Below are positions 34,098-43,837 of a stretch of DNA of 64,000 nucleotides, piece after piece. The position numbers were made by a program, and so were the translations under genes. This DNA is from Pelagibacterium flavum (GTDB lineage: Bacteria > Pseudomonadota > Alphaproteobacteria > Rhizobiales > Devosiaceae): contig NZ_CP107716.1 in assembly GCF_025854335.1 (NCBI RefSeq), positions 3,465,001 to 3,529,000 on the forward strand, read 5' to 3'. The notes under the pieces were generated by a model. The model was given only the letters and a program-made list of their open reading frames with translations. It did not search any database and was not told the origin of the DNA. Every line of letters starts with the position of its first letter. Position 1 is the stretch's first letter.

Positions 34098-34613
34098 TCA
34101 GCTGGCGAGCCGGGCCTTTTTCTGGAACTTCTTGTTCACGCGGTCGCGCTTGAGGCGCGAAAGGTAGTCGATATAGAGCACGCCATCGAGATGGTCGATC
34201 TCGTGCTGCATGCAGACCGCAAGGCGACCCGTCGCGTGGCGGGTGATTTCCTCACCCTGCGGTGTGAAATATTTGACTGTGACCTCGGCGGGCCGTTCGA
34301 CCTCGTAATAGAGCTCGGGGATCGACAGGCACCCTTCCTCGGACACAGCGGTTTGTTCGCTCAGGCCGACGATCTCGGGATTGACCATGGCGATCTTGCC
34401 GGAGTCCGGATTTTCCTCGTCGGCCAGATCGATCACCACCACACGCTTCATATAGCCGATCTGCGGACCGGCCAGCCCGATGCCGGGCGCGTCGTACATG
34501 GTTTCAAACATGTCATCGACGGTCTTTTGGAGGTCTTCATCGAACGCCTCGACGGGCTCGGCCACCTTGCGGAGCAGAGGATCGGGCAGGATGAGGATTT
34601 CGCGTACGGCCAT
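34098..34613 (-). CDS. def: Peptide deformylase
   Basis: The 171-residue metallo-enzyme removes N-formyl groups from nascent proteins. The three motifs are complete: GIGLAGPQIG (motif 1), EEGCLSIPE (motif 2, Cys metal ligand) and QHEIDHLDGVLYIDY (motif 3, both His ligands and Glu). The basic C-terminal tail (KRDRVNKKFQKKARLAS) is somewhat extended. It opens the leftward def-fmt-truA operon, back to back with rmuC. Confidence 0.97.
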   Translation of the reverse strand: MAVREILILPDPLLRKVAEPVEAFDEDLQKTVDDMFETMYDAPGIGLAGPQIGYMKRVVVIDLADEENPDSGKIAMVNPEIVGLSEQTAVSEEGCLSIPELYYEVERPAEVTVKYFTPQGEEITRHATGRLAVCMQHEIDHLDGVLYIDYLSRLKRDRVNKKFQKKARLAS

Positions 34614-34718
34614 TCAATAATCTCGGAATTGGTGTGTGACGCACTGGTTAATGCAGGTGTACCACGCGGGTCAAGCAAAGCGGATATGGGAAGGGGCGAA
34701 TCAGATAACAAGAACATT

Positions 34719-35864
34719 ATGGAAACAGTGCTCTTTGACATCGGCGGAACGCCCATAACCATCCTTGAAGCCCTGGCCGGCGGGCTGGCGATAGCGGTGC
34801 TCGGGCTCATTATCGTCCTGATCGGGCAGACCCGCGCCGCACGGCAGCGCGAGGAGCAGGCAGCAATCGATGCCGCGCGCAATGCCGAAATGGAACGGCA
34901 CATGGCCGACATGATGCGCATTCAGTCGGAAATGACTGGTCGCATGCAGACCATGAGCGAAATTTTCGGCACGCGAACCTCCGATCTTGCCCGGGTTCTC
35001 ACCGAGCGGATCGATGCCAATTCGCACCGGGTCAACCAGTCGATGACTGAAAATCGAACCAAGACCGACGAAACGCTCACCAAGCTCAATGAACGGCTTG
35101 CGGTGATCGACAGAGCGCAGACCAACATCACCCAATTGTCGGGCGAAATTGTTTCGCTGCAATCGATCCTGTCCAACAAGCAGCAGCGCGGCGCATTCGG
35201 TCAGGGGCGCATGGAGGCGATCATCGCCGATGGTCTGGCGCCCAATTCATATGAGTTTCAGGTTACGCTTTCCAACAATTCACGGCCCGATGCGCTCATC
35301 CATATGCCAAACAATGCACCATCGCTGGTGATCGATGCCAAATTTCCCCTCGAAGGCTGGCAGCGGATCACCGATGCGGAAACCCCCGAGGCGGTGCGCG
35401 CCGCCATGACCGGATTTCGCAACGATTGCACAACGCACATCAAGGCGATTTCGGAGAAATACCTGATCGCGGGAGAAACCCAAGATACCGCCTTTATGTT
35501 CGTGCCCTCGGAATCGATCTTTGCCGATCTGCACGAGCGGTTCGAGGACGTCGTACAGAAGGCGGCACGGGCTCGGGTGGTCATCGTGTCGCCCTCGCTG
35601 CTGATGCTGTCGATACAGGTGATTCAGGCGTTGCTGCGCGACGTGCGCATGCGCGAGCAGGCCCATATCATCCAGAAGGAAGTCGTCGCGCTTCTCGCCG
35701 ATGTCGGACGCCTCAATGAGCGGGTCAACAAGCTCCAGAACCATTTCCGGCAGGCCAATCAGGATATCGACGACATCCTGATTTCAACCGGCAAGGTGAC
35801 GCGGCGGGGCGAGAAGATCGAAGCGCTGGAATTCGAAGAGGAACGGCCTTCACTTCTCGAATGA
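34719..35864 (+). CDS. rmuC: DNA recombination protein RmuC
   Basis: The 381-residue protein has an N-terminal transmembrane anchor (about 11-31, EALAGGLAIAVLGLIIVLIG), a coiled-coil (about 40-140) and the RmuC nuclease-like domain (QRGAFGQGRMEAIIAD, APSLVIDAKFPLEGWQR, DTAFMFVPSESIFADL). RmuC limits inversion-type recombination. I chose ATG 34719, with ATG 34686 as a longer option. The same frame stays open back to 32961 on the strand opposite to def-fmt-truA, which is a shadow. Confidence 0.9.
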   Translation: METVLFDIGGTPITILEALAGGLAIAVLGLIIVLIGQTRAARQREEQAAIDAARNAEMERHMADMMRIQSEMTGRMQTMSEIFGTRTSDLARVLTERIDANSHRVNQSMTENRTKTDETLTKLNERLAVIDRAQTNITQLSGEIVSLQSILSNKQQRGAFGQGRMEAIIADGLAPNSYEFQVTLSNNSRPDALIHMPNNAPSLVIDAKFPLEGWQRITDAETPEAVRAAMTGFRNDCTTHIKAISEKYLIAGETQDTAFMFVPSESIFADLHERFEDVVQKAARARVVIVSPSLLMLSIQVIQALLRDVRMREQAHIIQKEVVALLADVGRLNERVNKLQNHFRQANQDIDDILISTGKVTRRGEKIEALEFEEERPSLLE

Positions 35865-35925
35865 TCTGGCAACCTTGGCAAGGCTGCCGCGTTGTCCCGG
35901 CACGATCATGCCAAGGAGGAGAGCG

Positions 35926-36333
35926 ATGGCAGAACATCCCCATGAAGGTCGCGTCATCCCGGTCGATCAGGCGCTCGGCGATGAGGCGAACCCTCGCGCC
36001 ACACTCATGCCCATGAGCCTGGATGAGGTTAATGACTATCTCTACGACGAAAGCCGCCCGGCCGAGGAGCGACTCGACCGCCTGCGCGAGATTTCAGACA
36101 ACCTCGCGGGATTGGAAGCATCCGATGTCGGGAGCGATATCGACACGTTGCGCGATGAGGTCCAGGCGGCCATCGCAGCGCTGGAGGGCGCCGGTCGCGC
36201 CGCGCCTGAAGATGCCGCGACCAGCTTTGATCCGGCAGATCATATCGAAAGCCAGTCACCCGATGATGATGACGCGATTTCACGCATCACAGGCGAACCC
36301 GATAACGAAGGCTACGAGGACAAGCCCGAGTGA
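35926..36333 (+). CDS. Small acidic hypothetical protein
   Basis: The 135-residue, very acidic protein is soluble and has no signal. It contains DEVNDYLYDESRPAEERLD, then a helical heptad-like stretch (DIDTLRDEVQAAIAALEGA), and ends in a Asp/Glu tail (SPDDDDAISRITGEP). AAGGAGGA about seven bases upstream sets the start at 35926. I do not recognise it. It lies between rmuC and convergent recR. Confidence 0.7.
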   Translation: MAEHPHEGRVIPVDQALGDEANPRATLMPMSLDEVNDYLYDESRPAEERLDRLREISDNLAGLEASDVGSDIDTLRDEVQAAIAALEGAGRAAPEDAATSFDPADHIESQSPDDDDAISRITGEPDNEGYEDKPE

Positions 36334-36370
36334 ACGAATTTCGGGCTGGCGCGCGAATGGCAAATGCCGG

Positions 36371-36973
36371 TCAAAATCGGGTGCGGGCCTTGAGGGCCTG
36401 GCTGAGCGTCCCTTCGTCGAGATAATCCAGTTCGCCACCAACCGGGACGCCGTGAGCCAGACGGGTTATGGTGATTCCGGTATCGGCGAGCCGATCGGTG
36501 ATGTAATGGGCCGTGGTCTGCCCTTCGACAGTGGCATTAACCCCAAGAACGATTTCAGAATAGTCAGGCGCTCGACGGATCAGCTGATCAATGGAAAGAT
36601 CGTCGGGACCCACCCCGTCAAGCGGGGAGAGTACACCTCCTAACACGTGGTAACGCACCTGCCCGATACCGGCGCGCTCAAGAGCCCAAAGGTCGGCCAC
36701 ATCTTCGACAACAATCAACAACCCCGATTCAGCACGGCGCGGGTCCGAGCAGATCGTGCAGGGGGAGATGGTATCGATATTGCCGCAGGTCTGGCAGACT
36801 TTGACAGCCTCAATGGCACGCTCTAGCGCAGCAGCGAGCGGGGCCATCAGCTGTTCTTTCTTCTTTATCAGATGAAGAACGGCGCGGCGGCCCGAGCGCG
36901 GGCCCAAACCCGGCAGGCGCGAGAGAAGCTGGATGAGTTGTTCGATTTCCGGCCCGCCGGAGGTGTTCGCCAT
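36371..36973 (-). CDS. recR: Recombination mediator protein RecR
   Basis: The 200-residue protein acts with RecF/RecO to load RecA at gaps. It has an N-terminal helix-hairpin-helix ([19 protein letters not shown]), a C4 zinc finger ([16 protein letters not shown]) and a Toprim domain ([29 protein letters not shown]). The length is normal. It is the last gene of the leftward dnaX-ebfC-recR operon, 13 bases after ebfC. Confidence 0.96.
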   Translation of the reverse strand: MANTSGGPEIEQLIQLLSRLPGLGPRSGRRAVLHLIKKKEQLMAPLAAALERAIEAVKVCQTCGNIDTISPCTICSDPRRAESGLLIVVEDVADLWALERAGIGQVRYHVLGGVLSPLDGVGPDDLSIDQLIRRAPDYSEIVLGVNATVEGQTTAHYITDRLADTGITITRLAHGVPVGGELDYLDEGTLSQALKARTRF

Positions 36974-36986
36974 GTCGCCCCGATTC

Positions 36987-37310
36987 CTAGAACGGGAACT
37001 TCATGCCCGGCGGGATCGGAAGACCCTCGGTCATTTCACCCATTTTTTTCTGCAGGAATTCCTCGCCCTTGCGGCGCGCATCGGCGTGAGCGGCAACAAT
37101 AAGGTCTTCAAGGATTTCAGCCTCTTCAGGCTTGAGCAGCGAAGGATCGAACTTGACGCCCTGCAGATCGCCTTTGGCGGTCATGGTCACCGTGACCATG
37201 CCGGCCCCGGCCGTTCCTTCAACCACATGGGCGGCTGCCTCGGCCTGCATCTCCTGGGCCCGCTGCTGGAATTCCTGGGCCTTCTTCATCATGCCCATAA
37301 GATCTTTCAT
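36987..37310 (-). CDS. Nucleoid-associated protein, YbaB/EbfC family
   Basis: The 107-residue DNA-binding dimer has the family pattern: [20 protein letters not shown] helical start, [19 protein letters not shown] strand region and a C-terminal helix ([20 protein letters not shown]). It overlaps the dnaX stop by four bases (37307-37310) and precedes recR, the classic dnaX-ybaB-recR arrangement. Confidence 0.95.
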   Translation of the reverse strand: MKDLMGMMKKAQEFQQRAQEMQAEAAAHVVEGTAGAGMVTVTMTAKGDLQGVKFDPSLLKPEEAEILEDLIVAAHADARRKGEEFLQKKMGEMTEGLPIPPGMKFPF

Positions 37311-39070
37311 TCGTCTTCCTCCGGCTCGATGGGAGCTTCAAAATCCTGCGCTGCCGTTTCCAGCTCGTTGGTCAGATCAGGACGCGACTTGATGTTCACC
37401 AGCCTGGCGCCGGGGAAGGTCTCCATCACGGCTTTGACCAACGGGTCTTCGAGTGCCGCGTTTCGGGCATTATCTTCGGCCGCTCGCCGCGCCTCACGCA
37501 AAGTGGGTGCCGCGATCTCCTTGGTCGAGATGGTGACGAGCCAAGGGCGCCCCGTCCATTCCTTGAGCCTCGCCGACAGCATAGGCACGATGGAAGGGTT
37601 GGCAGAAGGCGTCAGCGCCACCTCGATGCGCCCAACTTCAAAGGACACCGGCTTGATATCGGATTCTAGAGCATGCTTGACAGCGATATCACGCTTTTCG
37701 CCAGCCAGGGCGACGATCTGCTCATAGGATTGCGGGACAGCACGCGCTTCGGTGCGCGGCGCCGATTGCGGTGACGGGTCGGGTGCTGCGGACGGCGCAA
37801 AGGCGCGCGCATGATTTCCACCACCACCATTGGGGGCCGGAGCAGACGGCACCGGGCCGGAATCGCCCGGTTGGCTTGTCAGCTTTTCGATCAGTTCGTC
37901 AGGGCTGGGCAGATCAGCAGCATAGGCAAGACGGATCAGCACCATTTCCGCCGATTGCAGACCGTTGCCCGACTGGGCGATCTCGGCGAGTCCTTTCGAC
38001 AGGATCTGCCAGGTTCTGGTCAGGATGCGAAGACCGAGCTTTTGGGCCAGTTCGGCCCCGCGGCTGCGTTCGTCAGGTGTCAGCACCGGATCTTCGGCGG
38101 CCGACGGCACGATCTTGATGCGCGTTACCAGATGGGTCAACTCGGCCAGATCAGTGATAATCGTCGTCGGATCAGCGCCCGAATCATAAAGCGCGCGCGT
38201 GTCGTCGAGTGCGCCAGCGATGTCGCCGCCCATCAGTTTCTCAAAGAGATCGATGATCCGCGCCCGATCCGCGAGCCCCAACATGTCGCGTACCGACTGC
38301 ACGCTGATCTGCCCGCCACCGTGAGCGATGGCCTGGTCGGTCAGCGAAAGGCAGTCACGCGCGGAGCCTTCCCCGGCGCGCACGATCATCGAGAGGGCCT
38401 CGGGTTCGACCGGTATGGCCTCTTTCTCGAGCAGTCCTGAGAGATACCCCGTCATCACCTCGGGCGAAATCCGCCGCAGGTCAAAACGCATGCAGCGCGA
38501 CAGGATGGTCACCGGGACCTTGCGGATCTCCGTCGTTGCGAAGATGAACTTCACATAAGGTGGCGGTTCTTCGAGTGTCTTTAAAAGCCCGTTGAACGCC
38601 GATGTCGAAAGCATGTGCACTTCGTCGATGATGAACACCTTATAGGGTGCGCTCATCGGCGGGGTGCGAGTCATTGCGTTGATTTCGCGAATGGAATCAA
38701 TGCCGGTATTGGATGCGGCATCCATTTCCATGACATCGACATGGGTGCCGGCGATAATCTCGGCGCAATGAACCCCTTCTCTGGACAGATCGAGCGTTGC
38801 ATGCGGCCCGGTTTCATCGGCGTAGTTGAAGGCGCGGGCAAGAATTCTGGCGGTGGTGGTTTTACCCACGCCGCGCACGCCGGTCAGGATGAAGGCGTGG
38901 TGGATACGGCCGGTCGCAAATGCATTGCCCAGCGTCTTGACCATCGCGTCCTGCCCCACAAGGCTCTCAAAGCTCGATGGCCGGTACTTCCGGGCCAGAA
39001 CCTGATAGGGCGTTGCTGGGGTCTGGGGGGTCACCATCGCGGGCCGTTGCTGGGGGAACTGCCGCGCCAT
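37307..39070 (-). CDS. dnaX: DNA polymerase III subunit gamma/tau
   Basis: The clamp-loader ATPase has 587 residues. Walker A is GVRGVGKTTTARILARAF (about 63-80, cut), the zinc module is much reduced, Walker B VFIIDEVHMLS, sensor 1 FIFATTEIRKVP and SRC-like ILSRCMRFDLRR. A Pro/Ala-rich linker (about 400-450) leads to a tau-type C-terminus (SFEVGRIEVALTP). The zinc module usually contains four Cys in the N-terminal part, of which only some are visible here. The SRP RNA gene lies just upstream on the same strand. Confidence 0.96.
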   Translation of the reverse strand: MARQFPQQRPAMVTPQTPATPYQVLARKYRPSSFESLVGQDAMVKTLGNAFATGRIHHAFILTGVRGVGKTTTARILARAFNYADETGPHATLDLSREGVHCAEIIAGTHVDVMEMDAASNTGIDSIREINAMTRTPPMSAPYKVFIIDEVHMLSTSAFNGLLKTLEEPPPYVKFIFATTEIRKVPVTILSRCMRFDLRRISPEVMTGYLSGLLEKEAIPVEPEALSMIVRAGEGSARDCLSLTDQAIAHGGGQISVQSVRDMLGLADRARIIDLFEKLMGGDIAGALDDTRALYDSGADPTTIITDLAELTHLVTRIKIVPSAAEDPVLTPDERSRGAELAQKLGLRILTRTWQILSKGLAEIAQSGNGLQSAEMVLIRLAYAADLPSPDELIEKLTSQPGDSGPVPSAPAPNGGGGNHARAFAPSAAPDPSPQSAPRTEARAVPQSYEQIVALAGEKRDIAVKHALESDIKPVSFEVGRIEVALTPSANPSIVPMLSARLKEWTGRPWLVTISTKEIAAPTLREARRAAEDNARNAALEDPLVKAVMETFPGARLVNIKSRPDLTNELETAAQDFEAPIEPEEDE

Positions 39071-39092
39071 TACCGAATGGCGCTATAGAGCA

Positions 39093-39190
39093 GGAGGCTG
39101 ACGACGACCCGTGCCGTACTCGTTAGGGCTGCTTCCTTCCGGACCTGACCCGGTTGGCGAGCGGTTCGTCCGCCACCAACCTCCCGTCCC
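39093..39190 (-). ncRNA. ffs: Signal recognition particle RNA (small 4.5S-like)
   Basis: The minus strand holds the SRP-RNA core GGTCAGGTCCGGAAGGAAGCAGCC (positions about 39148-39125, quoted in part by key blocks GGTCAGG and GGAAGGAAGCA). Flanking strands pair as GGGAGG...CCTCCT to form the long hairpin. It is just upstream of dnaX, the usual alphaproteobacterial location. The exact ends (about 98 nt) are estimated from the pairing. Confidence 0.93.
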
Positions 39191-39238
39191 CTATGTGCTG
39201 CATCGGGAACGGGTTTGCAAGAGGTCAGTGGGACTCTT

Positions 39239-40072
39239 TCACGGCGCGGAGTCGGCTACCGGATAGATTCCGAGCAGTTTGAAATGGTCGGAGAAAAACC
39301 CCAGTTCCTCAAGCGCCAGCTTGACGTTGTGGTCGTCGGGATGTCCCTCGATATCGGCATAGAACTGGGTCGCCGTGAACGAGCCGCCGACCATATAGCT
39401 CTCGAGCTTGGTCATGTTGACACCATTGGTCGCGAATCCGCCCATAGCCTTGTAAAGCGCTGCGGGAACGTTGCGAACGCGGAAGACAAAGGTGGTTTTG
39501 ATTTTCGTCCCGTTCGGCTTGGGCGATATGGGGTTACGCGCCATAATCAAAAAGCGGGTCGTATTATGGGCAGCATCCTCGATGTTTTCGGCAATGACAT
39601 CGAGCCCATAGGTTTCGGCGGCAAAGCGCGAGGCGATGGCAGCGATCGACCGATCACCCTTTTCGGCGACTTCGCGGGCCGATCCAGCGGTATCGACCGA
39701 ATTGATGGTGCGCAGTTTGTGTTTGGCAATGAACTTGCGGCACTGACCCAGAGCGACCGAGAGCGACTGTACGGCCTCAATGTCCGACAGTGTCGCGCCA
39801 CGTACCCCCAACAGGTTCATGCGAACGGGAAGGTAATGTTCGCCGATGATATAAAGACCACTTTCGGGCAGAATGTGGTGAATATCGGTGATGCGGCCAT
39901 AAAGGGAATTTTCGACCGGCACGACGGCGTAATCGGCCTCTCCCGTTTGCACGGCGGCGATGGTTTGCTCGAACGTCACGCAGGGGGCCGGCTGGTCGTC
40001 CGGAAAGAGCTCTACAGCCGTGGCGTGACTGAAAGCTCCCAATTCTCCCTGAAAGGCGATCTTGCGTGACAT
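39239..40072 (-). CDS. pheA: Prephenate dehydratase
   Basis: The enzyme converts prephenate to phenylpyruvate in phenylalanine synthesis. The 277 residues contain KIAFQGELGAFSHATA, VPVENSLYGRITDIHH, the catalytic TRFLIMAR and a C-terminal ACT domain with the Phe-binding ESYMVGGSFTATQFYAD. No chorismate mutase domain is fused. I chose ATG 40072, with a GTG 33 bases earlier as alternative. It is a single gene. Confidence 0.95.
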   Translation of the reverse strand: MSRKIAFQGELGAFSHATAVELFPDDQPAPCVTFEQTIAAVQTGEADYAVVPVENSLYGRITDIHHILPESGLYIIGEHYLPVRMNLLGVRGATLSDIEAVQSLSVALGQCRKFIAKHKLRTINSVDTAGSAREVAEKGDRSIAAIASRFAAETYGLDVIAENIEDAAHNTTRFLIMARNPISPKPNGTKIKTTFVFRVRNVPAALYKAMGGFATNGVNMTKLESYMVGGSFTATQFYADIEGHPDDHNVKLALEELGFFSDHFKLLGIYPVADSAP

Positions 40073-40364
40073 AGGCGTGGTCCCAAAGAATGAATGCGCG
40101 CGCACCTAACCCTCCCGACCAATGGGTGTCAATTGAACGCTGGGACGGCAAAATTTGGCTTGCGGGATTGTCGCACCCGGCCTATGGCGGTTGCGTGGGC
40201 CGTTGCTTCCATTATATGGTCCGCGCGCGGGCTTGACGGTCGAATCCGTGGCTTTGGCGCAGGTGTGGAAACGCCCTGCTTCCCGGATCGCCGATCGAGG
40301 GCCCGTGTTTTGCGTTCTGCTGCCGGCGCTCGGGCGGGGATAACGGTACGGAGAGACCGAGGTT

Positions 40365-41477
40365 ATGAATTCATTTGAACTCAACAAGATTTTTGGTGCG
40401 ATTCTGGGCACCTTGGTCTTTGTGATGGGTGTCAGCTTCATCGCTGACGAGGTTTACGCTCCGATCGAGGGACGTGGCGCGAGCTATGACCTTCCAGAGC
40501 CCGCTGCCGAAGGCGAAGGCGGCGGCGAAGAAGCACCGGAAGTGCCCTCGATTGCTGCCCGCATGCAAACAGCTTCTGCCGAAGAAGGCGCAAGCCTGAT
40601 TACCCGGTGCCAGTCGTGTCACGATTATTCTCCGTCGAACGAGAACCGCACGGGACCCGGCATCTACGGGGTGGTCGGCCACCCCATCGCCAGCCATGAG
40701 GGCTTTGCCTATTCGGATGCGCTGGCAACGCTTGGGGCCAATGGCGAAATCTGGGACTACGAACATCTCGACGCCTTTCTGGAAAGCCCGCGCAATTACG
40801 CGCCGGGCACCAAGATGAGCTTTGCCGGCCTGTCCAACCCTGAAGATCGCGCCAATCTTATCGCATTCCTGCGCGAAAATTCGGACGATCCCTTCCCGCT
40901 TCCCGAGGCTCCTGCCGAGGAAGAAGCTGCACCCGCCGAGGGCGGCGAGGGCGAGGGCGGCGATGAGGCGCCGGTTGAAGACGAACTGACCGCTGCATTG
41001 GCGGCCGTGACACCTGAGGACGGCGAGGCATTGATCGTTCGCTGCCAGGCCTGCCACGACTATTCGGCTGAAAACGCCAACCGCGTCGGACCGGGCATCT
41101 ACAATGTCGTCGGGGCGGAAATCGCCCAGCACGAGGACTATTCCTATTCGGACGCACTGGCGTCGCTGGGTGCCGAGGGCGAGACATGGACGCCGGAAAA
41201 TCTCAGCGCATTCCTTGAAAGCCCGGCCGATTTTGCGCCTGGCACGCGGATGAGCTTTCCGGGACTGGCCAATGTCGAAGATCGCGCCGCACTGATCGTG
41301 TTCCTCAATTCGATTTCGGACAATCCCATCGAGCTTACGGGTGGCGCCGCCCCCGCCAAGCAGCCGGTTGTCGAAGAGGTCCAGGAGCTCAATCTCGAGG
41401 AGTCCGCTGAAGGGGACGACCCGGTGGTGATCGACGCGGACGAGCCAGAGGCCGCGCCCGAAACGCCGGCCAACTGA
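40365..41477 (+). CDS. Membrane-anchored two-haem c-type cytochrome
   Basis: The 370-residue protein has an uncleaved N-terminal membrane anchor (about 8-28, IFGAILGTLVFVMGVSFIAD). Two class I cytochrome c domains follow in tandem, with CQSCH (about 86) and CQACH (about 227) haem sites. Their axial Met are in PGTKMSFAGL and PGTRMSFPGL. Both domains resemble the mono-haem CycM/cytochrome c552 type, so this is an internal duplication. Acidic Glu/Ala/Pro linkers separate the parts. It probably carries electrons between the bc1 complex and terminal oxidases at the periplasmic face of the membrane. The terminator at 41507 makes it monocistronic. Confidence 0.92.
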   Translation: MNSFELNKIFGAILGTLVFVMGVSFIADEVYAPIEGRGASYDLPEPAAEGEGGGEEAPEVPSIAARMQTASAEEGASLITRCQSCHDYSPSNENRTGPGIYGVVGHPIASHEGFAYSDALATLGANGEIWDYEHLDAFLESPRNYAPGTKMSFAGLSNPEDRANLIAFLRENSDDPFPLPEAPAEEEAAPAEGGEGEGGDEAPVEDELTAALAAVTPEDGEALIVRCQACHDYSAENANRVGPGIYNVVGAEIAQHEDYSYSDALASLGAEGETWTPENLSAFLESPADFAPGTRMSFPGLANVEDRAALIVFLNSISDNPIELTGGAAPAKQPVVEEVQELNLEESAEGDDPVVIDADEPEAAPETPAN

Positions 41478-41506
41478 TCGTTTATTGAGCGACGACATGT
41501 ATATTG

Positions 41507-41533
41507 GGCCGCGCCATAGGGTGCGGCCTTTTT
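41507..41533 (+). terminator. Intrinsic terminator after the cytochrome gene
   Basis: GGCCGCGCC (41507-41515) pairs with GGTGCGGCC (41520-41528; one G-U pair) around ATAG, followed by TTTTT. A good rightward terminator. Confidence 0.85.
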
Positions 41534-41558
41534 CTTTAGGGACAGATGGGAGGATTCA

Positions 41559-42500
41559 ATGGCTCTGTTGTTGCATTTAACCGGCATCGATGAGGCGGGT
41601 TGGGCGAAAGGGTTCCGCGAGGCAATGCCCCACTATCGCGTTGTCACGCGTGGTGAGGAATTCGATCCGGCAGAAATTGAATACATCTTTGTCTGGAAGC
41701 CGGCGCCCGACGCATTCGAGGGCCTGGACAATCTCAAAGCCATCCTGTCGCTGGGTGCGGGTGTCGATGCTCTGCTTGAGCACCCCTCGCTTCCTGACGT
41801 TCCTGTCATTCGCTTTGTCGACGACGAACTCACCCATTGCATGAGCGACTATGTCATCTCACAGGTCACTATGCATCAAAGGCTGTTCACGCGATACGCG
41901 GCCCATCAGAAGGCCAAAGTCTGGAGCCAGCTTTATCCCCCGGCAAGCCACGAAATCGCAGTGGGAATCATGGGCCTGGGCGTGCTTGGGACAGACGCGG
42001 CCGAAAAGCTCAAGGCCATCGGTTTTGCCGTCAATGGCTGGAGCCGCTCTGCCAAGTCGATTGAGGGTGTGGAAGGCTTTGCCGGAGACGCACGATTCGC
42101 GGACTTCCTTGCGGCCACCGACATACTGGTTTGCCTTTTGCCGCTGACCGAGGAAACGCGGGGCATTTTGAATATGCAAACCTTCAAGGCGCTGCGCAGG
42201 GGCCGACTGGTGGGCGGACCGGTGCTGATCAACGCAGCCCGTGGCGGACACCAGAAGGAAGCCGATATCGTTGCCGCACTTAAAGACGGCACGCTCGGCG
42301 CGGCCAGTCTCGACGTGTTCGAAGTCGAGCCCCTGCCCCGCACCAGTCCACTGTGGGAGATCGAAACCTGTTTCGTCACACCCCACATCGCGGCGATATC
42401 CAACGAGCACAGCGGGGTCCGCTATTTCTCGCAGATTATTGCCGATCATCAGGCCGGCAAGCCTTTACGCAACGTTGTCGACCGGGGACGGGGCTACTGA
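41559..42500 (+). CDS. Glyoxylate/hydroxypyruvate reductase (D-2-hydroxyacid dehydrogenase, GhrA type)
   Basis: The 313-residue NAD(P)-dependent enzyme reduces 2-oxoacids. VGIMGLGVLGTDAAEKL is the Rossmann nucleotide motif and the catalytic Arg, Glu and His are in NAARGGHQKE, FEVEPLP and TPHIAA. The GhrA-like features are the short N-terminal domain and SPLWEIETCFVTPHIAAISN. It is cytosolic and monocistronic, convergent with the aminopeptidase. Confidence 0.88.
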   Translation: MALLLHLTGIDEAGWAKGFREAMPHYRVVTRGEEFDPAEIEYIFVWKPAPDAFEGLDNLKAILSLGAGVDALLEHPSLPDVPVIRFVDDELTHCMSDYVISQVTMHQRLFTRYAAHQKAKVWSQLYPPASHEIAVGIMGLGVLGTDAAEKLKAIGFAVNGWSRSAKSIEGVEGFAGDARFADFLAATDILVCLLPLTEETRGILNMQTFKALRRGRLVGGPVLINAARGGHQKEADIVAALKDGTLGAASLDVFEVEPLPRTSPLWEIETCFVTPHIAAISNEHSGVRYFSQIIADHQAGKPLRNVVDRGRGY

Positions 42501-43837
42501 CCGTAGCGGGTTTTGAGCACGCCAAAGAGTGCCCGAATGCCCTGATCGGTGCCGCCATATGGACGACCCGGCCGGGCCTCGGGTGCCCACGCGAAGATGT
42601 CGAAATGCATCCACTCGGTCTCGGGTTTGACGAACCGGTTGAGAAAAAGTGCGGCGGTGATCGATCCCGCCAGCCCGCCGGTCGAGATGTGATTGACGTC
42701 GGCGATCTTTGAAGACAGCAGCTTGTCATAGCCGTTCCAGAGCGGCATGGGCCAAAGCGGATCGTCGACCGCCATGCCGTGCTCGACGAGCGTTTTCGCG
42801 AAGGCTTCATCTCGGGCATAGACAGGCGGCAGGTCCGGACCGAGCGCCACGCGGGCGGCACCGGTCAGAGTCGCCATGTCGATGACAAGGTCCGGATCTT
42901 CCTCGTCGGCCAAAGCGAGGGCATCGGCGAGGATCAGCCGCCCTTCCGCGTCGGCATTGCCGATCTCGACTGTCAGACCCTTGCGGGAGGGCAGAACGTC
43001 CCCCGGTCGGAATGCATTGCCGGCAATCGAATTTTCAACGACCGGGATCAGGACGCGCAATCGCACCTTGAGGCCGGCGGCCATTATGGCGTTAGCCAGC
43101 CCAAGCACATTGGCCGCTCCGCCCATGTCCTTTTTCATCAGCGCCATGGAACTGCCGGGCTTGATGTTGAGCCCTCCCGTATCGAAGGTTACGCCTTTGC
43201 CAACAAGGGTCAGCTTGGGGTGAGCCTGGTCGCCCCAGGAAAAGTCCACCAGACGTGGCGCCTGATCGCTGGCGCGACCAACAGCATGGATCATGGGAAA
43301 ATTCTGCTCCAGCAGATCATCGCCGCGGACGACATTGATCGCAGCGCCATGCGCTTTGGCAAAATCGGCGATCCAGACCTCAAACGCGTCCGGGCCCAGA
43401 TCATTGGCCGGAATGTTGACCAGATCGCGGGCGATGAATACCGAATTTACAAGGTTTTCAATTTCTTGCGCTTCGGCGCCCTCGGGCAGTTCGAGGACGG
43501 GGCGCTCCTTGGACTTCGAATACCGGTCGAATCCATACGCGCCCAACCGGAAACCCAAGGCAGCCAGTGTGGGATCGCCAAAGCTGCCTTCCAGCCGGTA
43601 TAGACCTGCGGGCAACGCTGAAGCAGCCAGGCCCAGGATCAGGGCTGAGCGGTTGGCATCCGGCCCGAGGCCGAAAAGATGAGCCTCGATGTTGCCGTCC
43701 ACATCAGGCAGGGCAAGGAGCTTGCCCGATTGGCCTGAAAAGTCATTGTTCCTTGCCCAGGCCTTCTGCGCCGCGCTTATGTTGGCGGCGTCAATGCCGT
43801 TCTCAGCTACGCAGATGATCGGTGTGGTCTTGGGCAT
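42494..43837 (-). CDS. M17-family leucyl aminopeptidase (PepB-like)
   Basis: The 447-residue dizinc aminopeptidase removes N-terminal residues from peptides. Metal-binding and catalytic stretches are GKGVTFDTGGLNIKPG, ALMKKDMGGAANVLG and NADAEGRLILADALA. Length matches the shorter, PepB-like M17 group. Start ATG 43837 was chosen over the longer frame to 43894, because MPKTTPIICVA begins the conserved domain. It is hexameric and cytosolic by family knowledge. Confidence 0.92.
   Translation of the reverse strand: MPKTTPIICVAENGIDAANISAAQKAWARNNDFSGQSGKLLALPDVDGNIEAHLFGLGPDANRSALILGLAASALPAGLYRLEGSFGDPTLAALGFRLGAYGFDRYSKSKERPVLELPEGAEAQEIENLVNSVFIARDLVNIPANDLGPDAFEVWIADFAKAHGAAINVVRGDDLLEQNFPMIHAVGRASDQAPRLVDFSWGDQAHPKLTLVGKGVTFDTGGLNIKPGSSMALMKKDMGGAANVLGLANAIMAAGLKVRLRVLIPVVENSIAGNAFRPGDVLPSRKGLTVEIGNADAEGRLILADALALADEEDPDLVIDMATLTGAARVALGPDLPPVYARDEAFAKTLVEHGMAVDDPLWPMPLWNGYDKLLSSKIADVNHISTGGLAGSITAALFLNRFVKPETEWMHFDIFAWAPEARPGRPYGGTDQGIRALFGVLKTRYGQ

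Noticed and set aside
32961..34718. Long open frame upstream of rmuC on the strand opposite to truA, fmt and def
   Set aside because: It overlaps three certain genes completely and has Arg/Pro/His-rich composition; the rmuC product begins at about 34719. It is a shadow of GC-rich codon bias.
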